Below, piece by piece: positions 1-6,244 of a stretch of 9,468 nt of DNA (its first letter is position 1; every line of letters starts with the position of its first letter). The stretch is from NCBI GenBank assembly GCA_045125935.1, contig JBGVNW010000043.1, positions 1 through 9,468 on the forward strand, given 5' to 3'. The notes under the pieces are model-generated. The model ran no database searches and was not told the DNA's origin. It saw only the letters and a list, made by a program, of their open reading frames with translations. A program made the translations under genes and the position numbers. The stretch is from CAG-877 sp045125935. GTDB lineage: Bacteria > Bacillota_I > Bacilli_A > RF39 > UBA660.

Positions 1-33
1 TTGAGTTACAGTTGCATTATTAGTACAATTCAT
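1..33 (-). CDS. Possible start of a gene running off the left edge (partial, 11 codons)
   Basis: An ATG at 31-33 on the minus strand opens a frame reading MNCTNNATVTQ that continues past the window edge. Upstream there is an AAGG that could act as a ribosome binding site, with about six bases before the ATG. A perfect extended -10 box lies some 37 bases upstream (70-78). These two signals are the whole argument; the protein is too short to recognise. The gene would diverge from the weak ORF at 130. Confidence 0.35.
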   Translation of the reverse strand, partial: MNCTNNATVTQ

Positions 34-36
34 TTT

Positions 37-107
37 GAGCCTTTTGTTAGATTGTTTCTTGATAACTCAATTATAACATGAGGCTCTTTTTGTATGATCT
101 CAGGCTC
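37..107. repeat. GAGCCT repeats around the left-edge promoter
   Basis: On the minus strand GAGCCT occurs at 107-102 and 86-81, in the same orientation and 21 bp apart, about two helical turns. An inverted copy lies at 42-37, overlapping the putative ribosome binding site. The two direct copies flank the place where a -35 element would lie, which suits a regulator site. An alternative for the plus strand is a long-loop terminator formed by the 37-42 and 81-86 arms, with TTTTT following at 87-91. Confidence 0.3.
70..78 (-). promoter_or_regulatory. Extended -10 promoter for the left-edge minus-strand gene
   Basis: On the minus strand the bases read TGTTATAAT, a perfect match to the TGnTATAAT extended -10 consensus. 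There is no good -35 box, as is usual for this class. Transcription would start near position 63 and give a leader of about 30 bases before the ATG at 33. Confidence 0.5.
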
Positions 108-129
108 CTAGATCACACAAAATTCTACG

Positions 130-348
130 TTGAACCAAAAAATCTATATTGATAATTATCTGGAATTCTCAAGAAAACTTGAAGATATCACTGATGAGAA
201 ATTTGTAAAATTCAATCGGTATGATTATCTAAATATAAGAAATTACGATTCGATAAAAGAATCTAAAGGAAAAGAAAAGGAGAGATCGTTTGTTATTCAA
301 AAAGAAACTTATCTTTCGATAGCAAAACTAAAAAAATTGAACAAATAA
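130..348 (+). CDS. Hypothetical Lys/Asn-rich small protein, weak start
   Basis: A 72-codon open frame starts at TTG and has no convincing Shine-Dalgarno sequence. The frame is closed upstream by a stop at 109-111. The product is highly charged, with many Lys, Glu and Asp, and has no signal peptide, membrane segment or motif I recognise. It could be a real small gene, the tail of a decayed larger gene, or chance in AT-rich DNA. It is convergent with the operon ending at 555, and two hairpins lie between them. Confidence 0.3.
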   Translation: MNQKIYIDNYLEFSRKLEDITDEKFVKFNRYDYLNIRNYDSIKESKGKEKERSFVIQKETYLSIAKLKKLNK

Positions 349-364
349 AAAATTAAACTAATAT

Positions 365-398
365 GCATTCTGTCTTTATCTGGCTTGCGACAGAATGC
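365..398. terminator. Perfect 10-bp inverted repeat between convergent genes
   Basis: GCATTCTGTC at 365-374 is perfectly complementary to GACAGAATGC at 389-398, with a 14-base loop. On the minus strand a T-rich stretch follows, but only about ten bases after the stem, so it could serve the operon reading leftward. On the plus strand no T run follows. The right arm contains TTGCGACAGAA, identical to 11 bases of the insertion sequence's left terminal repeat, so this may instead be an insertion-sequence remnant. Confidence 0.4.
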
Positions 399-430
399 TT
401 AGCTTACAATGAAATAATTTTCATAACTTT

Positions 431-459
431 CCCATCTGAGAATAGAATTCTCAAATGGG
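431..459. terminator. Strong 13-bp hairpin downstream of the operon
   Basis: CCCATCTGAGAAT at 431-443 pairs with ATTCTCAAATGGG at 447-459 across a three-base loop, with one mismatch. It lies about 95 bases beyond the stop codon of the last gene of the minus-strand operon. Neither side has a clean T run, so intrinsic termination is unproven; it could also protect the 3' end of the operon mRNA. Just outside, AGATCT occurs twice, eight bases apart (467-486). Confidence 0.45.
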
Positions 460-554
460 ATAATGCAGATCTAAAGCCAGAGATCTATGTTTATTATAGT
501 TTATTTACTAATTCAATCAATGTCTAAGCTTTCGTTATTCAATAGATTGTAGAG

Positions 555-2549
555 CTAGCATTTTTCAATTTTAACTGCCGAATATCCCCACATATTTCTT
601 TTCTTGTTAAAACTAATGATTGCGGTTCCTGTTACATAATCCTGATCTTTAACATTTGAATTATTAATGACGTGTTCCGGTACAAAAATATCTTCAATAA
701 AGCCAAATCCATTAGGAGACCTGATATCAATTGTTCCCTGAACAGACTTAAGTAGATAAGAAGGTATATTATTAGGAGGAACTGAGCCCATTACTTCAAC
801 AGCAGTAAAAACAGGCTTCGATTCTTTGTTATATCTATAGGCTACTTTTAGCTTTAAGCCCTGTCCTACACAACAATCAAATTTTTTTAATAATTTAAGA
901 TCAATTCTTACAGAACATCCCTTATCAAGAGTAACTATCATGAAACTCTCTTTATTATTTACAGTTGTGACGACTCCTATTAATTGAGGAAATTCAAATT
1001 TTTTTATATTACTGTCATTATCAATTCGTAATATATTTAAACCACTACCATTAATTTCCCCTTTTATCAGGATAGAAGCTCCTACTTTCTGATCATATGG
1101 CAAGAGATTTTTACTTACCTTTAATTCAAGAGGAATTGTCTCTGCAGAGATATTTGTAAAAGAAAAATTCCCCTTTATCTGAGCGTATAAAATTGTTTTT
1201 CTAACGTCTTTATTTTTATTTCTATCGAAATATGTTGTTTCTTTGCCAATAACACCATTGATTGTTTGAAGATTTTCAAACAGAACCTCTTCGGCCATAT
1301 CAGAATTCTGTTGATAAAATTCTTTATGGTCATGTACTGCCTCAATTTGCTCAAACCAATTTGGCCTATCTAGCCCCTTTTCGGAACCTTTAATTTCGTA
1401 GTAAAGTAAGTATTCTGTTTTTGCATGAGCTAATTCATTCATGTTTTCAAGAATCATTCCTAGATTCTTGTGAATATTAACTTTAAACTCTTCAGGGCCA
1501 CCACATACCAATGCTTTACAAAAACAGCTTAAAGCCAGTTTCTTGTCAGAAGCCTCCAATAAGAGCCCTAGCTCATTCCAAGCCCAGCTTTCTGTTTTCT
1601 TTTCTTTAATTACTTTTGTTAGACTTTCTTTTGCTTCAGCAATTCTGTTGAGTTTACAAAGCATCCTTGAATAATATAAATGAATCCAGATATTATCGGT
1701 ACCACGACTAATTAACTCATTTATATAGGGCAAATAATATTCAATGAAATCATTTGGTACATTATTTAAATTAGCTAATTCTTTAGCAGCAATAGTAATA
1801 ACATCTTCAGCTAATGATTTGAATTTCGGATTATTCTGACACCAATCATCCTCAGAGAGATTCTCTAGATCCCATATTTTTACAAAAGCATAAAACCTGA
1901 ATTCATTTCCCCAATTTTTTTCTTCAAGTTTTCTCTTGAATTGCTTAGCCATTATAAGAATTTGAGAATGAATTAAAGTTTTATCAGAAAGATTTAATTT
2001 AAAGTAATCATTAAAAGCTAATTTTATATCTTGAAGATTAAATCTATCTTTTTCTAAGTTTTCTTTTATATAAAAATATATACGCCATGCTAAGTCTTGA
2101 TCAAAAGAGAAATCCTGAGACTTGGCTTTATACTCTTTAAGTAAATTTATTGCTAATAAATTTTCTTCTTTTTTCGGAATTTTTTTGTATTGTTCAATCA
2201 AATAATAATATTGATTTGTTGAGCTTAGTACTTTGTTTAGATAAGAATATTTAGATGGGTCACTTGATACATCAATACCTGATAGCAAGAATTTGAGATG
2301 GTCTACTCTGTCACTGTTTTTTATATCTTTTGAAGTTTCGATTTTTATCAAATCAAGTAGAACATAATAAGCTGCAATAGTCAGCCATTTATCTGAGAGC
2401 AAACTCAATTTATTTGAAGGATAATTATCTGGCAAATTATCTAAAAGAAGACAAAAAGCATCCTCAAGATTTCCTGATTTTCTTAAATCAAAAATACGTT
2501 TACTAGCAGACTCTGAAACATTAGTATGGAACTTCGTCATCTTCATCAT
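555..2549 (-). CDS. TPR protein with C-terminal tandem OB-fold/cold-shock-like domains
   Basis: Third gene of the operon. Numbered from the farthest in-frame start, GTG at 2561 (668 residues), the protein has a long helical N-terminal half. TPR-like helical pairs follow at about 270-395, including an AWNELGLLLE helix and a LAHAKTEYLLYY helix. The C-terminal third is beta-rich and looks like three OB-type domains, at about 455-515, 523-590 and 606-666. The last has cold-shock-like signatures, NGFGFI at 617-622 and IFVPEHVI at 625-632, comparable to RNP1 and RNP2, so it probably binds RNA or single-stranded DNA. I prefer ATG at 2549 because a GGAGG lies 14 bases upstream, while the GTG is only 2 bases from it. 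The gene overlaps the end of the preceding one. A scaffold or nucleic-acid-binding partner for the helicase is the likeliest role; no enzymatic motif was seen. Confidence 0.85.
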   Translation of the reverse strand: MMKMTKFHTNVSESASKRIFDLRKSGNLEDAFCLLLDNLPDNYPSNKLSLLSDKWLTIAAYYVLLDLIKIETSKDIKNSDRVDHLKFLLSGIDVSSDPSKYSYLNKVLSSTNQYYYLIEQYKKIPKKEENLLAINLLKEYKAKSQDFSFDQDLAWRIYFYIKENLEKDRFNLQDIKLAFNDYFKLNLSDKTLIHSQILIMAKQFKRKLEEKNWGNEFRFYAFVKIWDLENLSEDDWCQNNPKFKSLAEDVITIAAKELANLNNVPNDFIEYYLPYINELISRGTDNIWIHLYYSRMLCKLNRIAEAKESLTKVIKEKKTESWAWNELGLLLEASDKKLALSCFCKALVCGGPEEFKVNIHKNLGMILENMNELAHAKTEYLLYYEIKGSEKGLDRPNWFEQIEAVHDHKEFYQQNSDMAEEVLFENLQTINGVIGKETTYFDRNKNKDVRKTILYAQIKGNFSFTNISAETIPLELKVSKNLLPYDQKVGASILIKGEINGSGLNILRIDNDSNIKKFEFPQLIGVVTTVNNKESFMIVTLDKGCSVRIDLKLLKKFDCCVGQGLKLKVAYRYNKESKPVFTAVEVMGSVPPNNIPSYLLKSVQGTIDIRSPNGFGFIEDIFVPEHVINNSNVKDQDYVTGTAIISFNKKRNMWGYSAVKIEKC

Positions 2550-3177
2550 CAGAATTATCACAGCCTCCTTGATCAGTATTGTTATTTATAGAGTTATAAA
2601 TCTCATTTATTTCCTTATTAATAATATCTTGAAATTCTTGATTATTAATTTTATCTCGTGCCTGGAGCTTAAGATCTTGAAGGTATTTATTAAAATAAAA
2701 GATGTACGTGCAATTCTGTAACTGCTTAGAAAACGACAGAGTAAAACTATAATCACCTATACCAATCAAATCGGTTTTTATATCGCGTTGCTTTAGTCTA
2801 TCCTTTATTTTTTCGACGAAATCAGTAAATTTACTCGATAGCTTATCAAGTTCTCTTAGATCCATTGATTTAATCACATCAATTCGACCTCCTTTTATTT
2901 GCAGTAGGGTCGTTACTATTCTAGAGCCCAACTCATTTTGCATTGGTCTAGTTGAATCTCGGATATCAGAAATAATTCCCTTTGCCTTAAAGAAAATACT
3001 GATATCTGCAAAGAGCTCTTGTTCTTTAAAAGAATAAACTTCATGATATTGATTATGTCGAATATTTATAATTTGTATGTTATCTGGCAAGTATTTTTTC
3101 ACGTTTTCCAAAATACCTTGTCTTATCTGAACAAAATCTGTATTAGTAAAATCAAATTTGTTTTCACAAGAATCCAT
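2521..3177 (-). CDS. Unrecognised 218-residue operon protein with acidic C-terminal tail
   Basis: Second gene of the operon. I do not recognise the family. The predicted fold is mixed alpha/beta: strand-rich around 35-75, a charged helix around 107-130, a second strand region around 135-162, and a helix around 164-197. There is no signal peptide, membrane segment or obvious catalytic motif. The C-terminus is strongly acidic (DNSDDEDDEVPY, 207-218), as in proteins that mimic DNA or dock onto basic partners. The acidic tail lies in the stretch that overlaps the next gene. The ATG is well supported by an AGGA seven bases upstream. Part of that AGGA is the stop codon of the helicase gene, so the two are probably coupled. 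An accessory or regulatory subunit is an inference from context only. Confidence 0.85.
   Translation of the reverse strand: MDSCENKFDFTNTDFVQIRQGILENVKKYLPDNIQIINIRHNQYHEVYSFKEQELFADISIFFKAKGIISDIRDSTRPMQNELGSRIVTTLLQIKGGRIDVIKSMDLRELDKLSSKFTDFVEKIKDRLKQRDIKTDLIGIGDYSFTLSFSKQLQNCTYIFYFNKYLQDLKLQARDKINNQEFQDIINKEINEIYNSINNNTDQGGCDNSDDEDDEVPY
2564..2568 (-). promoter_or_regulatory. GGAGG ribosome binding site inside the upstream gene
   Basis: This consensus Shine-Dalgarno lies inside the coding region of the 218-residue gene. It is 14 bases from ATG 2549 and only 2 from GTG 2561, so it argues for an ATG start (2549, or less well 2546). Being inside the upstream gene, it suggests translational coupling. 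Confidence 0.55.
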
Positions 3178-3184
3178 TTATATT

Positions 3185-3188
3185 TCCT
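3185..3188 (-). promoter_or_regulatory. Ribosome binding site overlapping the helicase stop codon
   Basis: AGGA on the minus strand lies seven bases from the ATG at 3177. Its first two bases are the last two of the TAG that ends the helicase gene at 3187-3189. Termination of one gene would therefore place ribosomes directly on the next start. Confidence 0.65.
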
Positions 3189-5388
3189 AAATAAATTTTA
3201 AAGAAGAAAGCACTTCCAGTGAGGGAGGATTAATCACGTACAGATTTTTGGATGTTCTCGTTATGGCTGTATACGTCCATCTGAAGAAATCCTCATTATG
3301 CTGGGCTCTATTAGAACTAAAAAAAACAAAAACATTTTTCCATTCACTGCCTTGTGCTTTATGACATGTTATTGCATATCCATATAAGACTCTGAGAGCA
3401 TTAAAATAAGGATCGTTTTCAAGTTCTCTTTTATATATTTCTGGATCTTTTCTTACGCTTATATCTGGATGATTCTTGTTGAAATGAACGATCATTGCCT
3501 GGTTTATCAGTCGTTCCCTATCCTTTACGCTGATTTTTTGATCATTGAAATACTTGTGCTGATAGATGCTTGTAAGAAATAACTTACATCTATGACAAAA
3601 ATACCCTTCTGCTGATTTGACTTTTAGAACAGCATCTTGAAAAACTAGTGGAATTGTATTATCAGTCAGATCATTATTTTTAACTGTTCTAGGAATTGTT
3701 TCCGGTTGTCCAAGTAATTCACAAACTTCCACAATCTCGCCATTTTTTATCAATACACCGTCATAACAATTGGTTTTAGTTATGAGTAGAAGATCTTTTT
3801 CCTTAATTGGGAGCATTTCATCAAAATCTTCATTAAAATTTTTTTGTTTATTAAATAAAAAGTGTCTTATACGATTGTTTAATTTATATACTTCATCATT
3901 TTTATGTGCGATAGCAATAATATCTTTAGAGATCTCCCCATTACATAATGATGCATAAGTATCAATAAATTCATTAGCTTTAATTCTAAAAAAATCAGTA
4001 TTATTAAAATTGAATTTAAGTGTACTGAAATCTTTTTTACTAATGGATTTTCTGATAGCAGTAGCCGCTGCTAATACATTACTACCTTCTTTTTGACGAA
4101 CAACTTCTGTAAGAGTAAAAGAACTTACAGTTACTCTGAAGTGTTTTTTTAAATACGACTCACTTAAAGCAGGAGATTCGCTGTTTTTATCTCTAGAAAC
4201 AGGTGGTAACTGCGCTGGGTCACCAATAAAGATAATTTTTTTATTATGTTCATTGTGATCCATATTTACGAATTCAAAGAAATCACTTAATAATTTTCCA
4301 GAGCCAAACTTTAGCATTTCTTGTTCCATGGAAAAATCAGAAATCATTGAAGCTTCATCTACTATGTACACTGTATCTGTTGATAAATCATTATGTTTTA
4401 AACTAAAGAAAATCTTTTGAACTTCTGTTTCAGGTATATCGTCAATTCTATGGCCTCGTATTATTTCGCTCCTATATATGCAGTTATGAAGGGTTGCTGC
4501 AAGGTGATGTGATTTTTCAGACAAGACTTTTGCTGCTTTACCTGTTGGGGCTAGTAATACAACAGATCTTCTTACAGCATTAAGATATTCGACAATACCT
4601 TTTGTTATAAACGTTTTTCCTGTTCCAGCATACCCTTTCAAAAGAAAAACATTAGCCGCTATATCTTCAAAAAAATTTTTTAATTCTTTTACTAGATTAT
4701 TTTGGCCTTCTGTTAAAGAGTATTGCTCGAAAACATCTTCTATAGAGAGCAGCTCTTCATGACTACATTCATTTGAAAACTTGGAGGTACTATCTGGTTC
4801 AACAAGAGCAATAGGAGAAGAATTAATTGTTTTTTCTTTTTGGGGATTTTTTTTATCAATAAATTGGTTTGAATTAAACGCCATAAGCTTTGCTAAGGCG
4901 GCTTTTTTATTATCTACAGAAGAATTTGTCTCATTTTTTATATATAAACATGTAGGATCTCTAAATCGCTCATAATATTTAAATTGTGGGTCATTAAATT
5001 TACAGAACCATACTGATAAATTAAAGGCTCTATTCAATGCTTTTAAAGCATCTTCAAAAGTAACTTCTTCATCTTCGGAATGAGCAGCGTTATTGCCTAT
5101 AATACGAATCTCGTGCATTATCGGAACTATTTTTTTGGGGTTATCTAAATGTTCCTGAAATTCAGCATTACCTATTTTTTCGAATAAAGTCGAATTATCT
5201 GCTGGAAGATTAAATGTTACATAAAGGAATTTGACGATTTTTTCAAGAAATTTTCTTGAAGTAATACATGATGTTTCAATATGAGACTCGCCTAATAATT
5301 TTTCAGCTTCTGAGGCTAGTCTATATATGTCAGAATAGCGATCTTTTAGAAATTCAAAATTTATACTTACGTATATAGGAGTACTCAT
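3187..5388 (-). CDS. DUF4145-like domain fused to RecD/Dda-like SF1 helicase
   Basis: First gene of the operon. Numbered from an upstream GTG at 5418, residues 30-140 form a helical domain ending in IGNNAAH (107-113), the signature of DUF4145, a HEPN-like domain found at the N-terminus of some restriction subunits and helicases. A linker follows to about 230. The helicase then shows Walker A GYAGTGKT (262-269), Walker B with DEAS (354-357), motif III GDPAQLPP (399-406), VVRQ (439-442), motif V HKAQGSEW (686-693) and motif VI YTAITRTS (716-723). All core SF1 motifs are present, so it should be an active ATP-dependent DNA translocase, probably 5'-3' by analogy with RecD2/Dda. An insertion at 600-660 has CxxC (608, 611) and HxxxxH (645, 650), a possible zinc site. 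I chose ATG 5388 because GGAG lies nine bases upstream; the GTG has no such site. Confidence 0.93.
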   Translation of the reverse strand: MSTPIYVSINFEFLKDRYSDIYRLASEAEKLLGESHIETSCITSRKFLEKIVKFLYVTFNLPADNSTLFEKIGNAEFQEHLDNPKKIVPIMHEIRIIGNNAAHSEDEEVTFEDALKALNRAFNLSVWFCKFNDPQFKYYERFRDPTCLYIKNETNSSVDNKKAALAKLMAFNSNQFIDKKNPQKEKTINSSPIALVEPDSTSKFSNECSHEELLSIEDVFEQYSLTEGQNNLVKELKNFFEDIAANVFLLKGYAGTGKTFITKGIVEYLNAVRRSVVLLAPTGKAAKVLSEKSHHLAATLHNCIYRSEIIRGHRIDDIPETEVQKIFFSLKHNDLSTDTVYIVDEASMISDFSMEQEMLKFGSGKLLSDFFEFVNMDHNEHNKKIIFIGDPAQLPPVSRDKNSESPALSESYLKKHFRVTVSSFTLTEVVRQKEGSNVLAAATAIRKSISKKDFSTLKFNFNNTDFFRIKANEFIDTYASLCNGEISKDIIAIAHKNDEVYKLNNRIRHFLFNKQKNFNEDFDEMLPIKEKDLLLITKTNCYDGVLIKNGEIVEVCELLGQPETIPRTVKNNDLTDNTIPLVFQDAVLKVKSAEGYFCHRCKLFLTSIYQHKYFNDQKISVKDRERLINQAMIVHFNKNHPDISVRKDPEIYKRELENDPYFNALRVLYGYAITCHKAQGSEWKNVFVFFSSNRAQHNEDFFRWTYTAITRTSKNLYVINPPSLEVLSSLKFI

Positions 5389-5397
5389 TACAAGGCT

Positions 5398-5401
5398 CTC
5401 C
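5398..5401 (-). promoter_or_regulatory. Ribosome binding site deciding the helicase start
   Basis: GGAG on the minus strand, nine bases before ATG 5388. It favours that codon over the in-frame GTG at 5418, which would place this site inside the coding region. Confidence 0.6.
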
Positions 5402-5441
5402 AAATATGAAGATAACACATGGTTAAAATATTTATTAGTTT

Positions 5442-5458
5442 TTTATCTATTTGATAAA
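5442..5458. promoter_or_regulatory. Short inverted repeat upstream of the helicase operon
   Basis: TTTATC and GATAAA are separated by five bases, about 55 bases upstream of the helicase ATG, where the operon promoter should lie. It could be an operator. I could not settle on a -10/-35 pair because the region is uniformly AT-rich, so this is only a candidate. Confidence 0.25.
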
Positions 5459-5584
5459 GCTCTATTTTTCTTTATTCCAGTTATTCTTTAGCTCTTCGCA
5501 ATCATTCAAATCGGAATAGATAGAATCAACAATATGCAACATCTTATAGCCCAAAATGGAGTTATTTACTATGATTGAATCTGC

Positions 5585-5616
5585 TGAACCCCCTCTGTCT
5601 CATAATAGTTGCGACA
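5585..5616 (+). repeat. Left terminal inverted repeat of the insertion sequence
   Basis: Starts TGAACCCCC and ends TTGCGACA. It matches the reverse complement of the right end at 22 of 32 positions. It contains CATAAT at 5601-5606, a near -10 box that could contribute to transposase expression or to a circle-junction promoter. Confidence 0.7.
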
Positions 5617-5619
5617 GAA

Positions 5620-5640
5620 GATCTTCAATTGTTGAAGATC
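5620..5640. promoter_or_regulatory. Perfect 9-bp palindrome with GATC at both ends ahead of orfA
   Basis: GATCTTCAA and TTGAAGATC are separated by TTG, four bases inside the left terminal repeat and 22 bases before the orfA ATG. In RNA it would form a tight hairpin in any transcript entering from outside, a known way for insertion sequences to limit read-through expression. The outer GATC pair are Dam sites, if the host has Dam. Confidence 0.5.
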
Positions 5641-5662
5641 AAGAACATGCGACTAAAGATTC

Positions 5663-6244
5663 ATGGAACCTAAGTATACTCTAGATATTAAAAAGAACAT
5701 AGTGGCAGCGATCATAAAAGAACGCAAAGCCAATCCAGATGCTACTCCAACATCAGTTATCAAGTCTCACGCTAAAACACACAATATCCCATTCACAACC
5801 GTATATAATTGGTACAGTCTATTCAAAGATATTGTAGGTGATGAACTAGGTATGGCAATCAACGAAGTTAACGATAAAATCGGTATTGAAGCTAATGAGT
5901 TAAGCTTCATCCAAAAGTACAAGATTATTACTGAAACTAGCGGTCTTTCACCAGAAGATCGTGGTGCTTACTGCCGTCAGCATGGCTTGTATGAAGCAGA
6001 CCTCTTAAGATGGGATGTTGAAATCAAGGAGAAACTTGGTGAGCCTCCTGCTGATGATCCTAAGGCACAAGCTAAAGAGCTTAAAGCCCTTAAGAAGGAA
6101 GTTACCCAACTTAAGCGTGAGAACAACAAGCAAGCACGAGAGCTTGATAAGAAAGACAAAGTACTTGCCACTTATGCTGCAAAGGTTATAACCCTCAGAA
6201 ATTTTCAGAAACTCTTCTCGGAAAACAACAACGAGGAAGATTAA
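5663..6244 (+). CDS. Insertion sequence OrfA: HTH and coiled-coil DNA-binding subunit
   Basis: Residues 10-52 form a first helix-turn-helix (ending TTVYNWYSLF). Residues 80-118 form a second, of the type seen in IS3-family OrfA proteins, with YCRQHGLYEADLLRW. A charged heptad-rich coiled coil spans about 134-180 (ELKALKKEVTQLKRE). OrfA would bind the terminal repeats and dimerise, and alone usually acts as a regulator of transposition. At 193 residues it is longer than many OrfAs of about 100, because of the second DNA-binding region. The ATG has only a weak ribosome binding site, as is common for transposases. Its 3' end overlaps the open frame of orfB, with frameshift signals at 6199-6258. 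Confidence 0.85.
   Translation: MEPKYTLDIKKNIVAAIIKERKANPDATPTSVIKSHAKTHNIPFTTVYNWYSLFKDIVGDELGMAINEVNDKIGIEANELSFIQKYKIITETSGLSPEDRGAYCRQHGLYEADLLRWDVEIKEKLGEPPADDPKAQAKELKALKKEVTQLKRENNKQARELDKKDKVLATYAAKVITLRNFQKLFSENNNEED

Noticed and set aside
105..3187. Toxin-antitoxin, retron or CRISPR signatures
   Set aside because: No reverse transcriptase, spaced repeat array or toxin-sized gene pair was found anywhere in the window.
3019..3201. Plus-strand frame of 60 codons opposite the 218-residue gene
   Set aside because: It is a hydrophobic shadow translation with no good ribosome binding site and covers the junction of two coupled minus-strand genes.
5386..5418. GTG at 5418 as the helicase start
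   Set aside because: It has no ribosome binding site, while ATG 5388 has GGAG at a suitable distance and the DUF4145-like domain begins after it.
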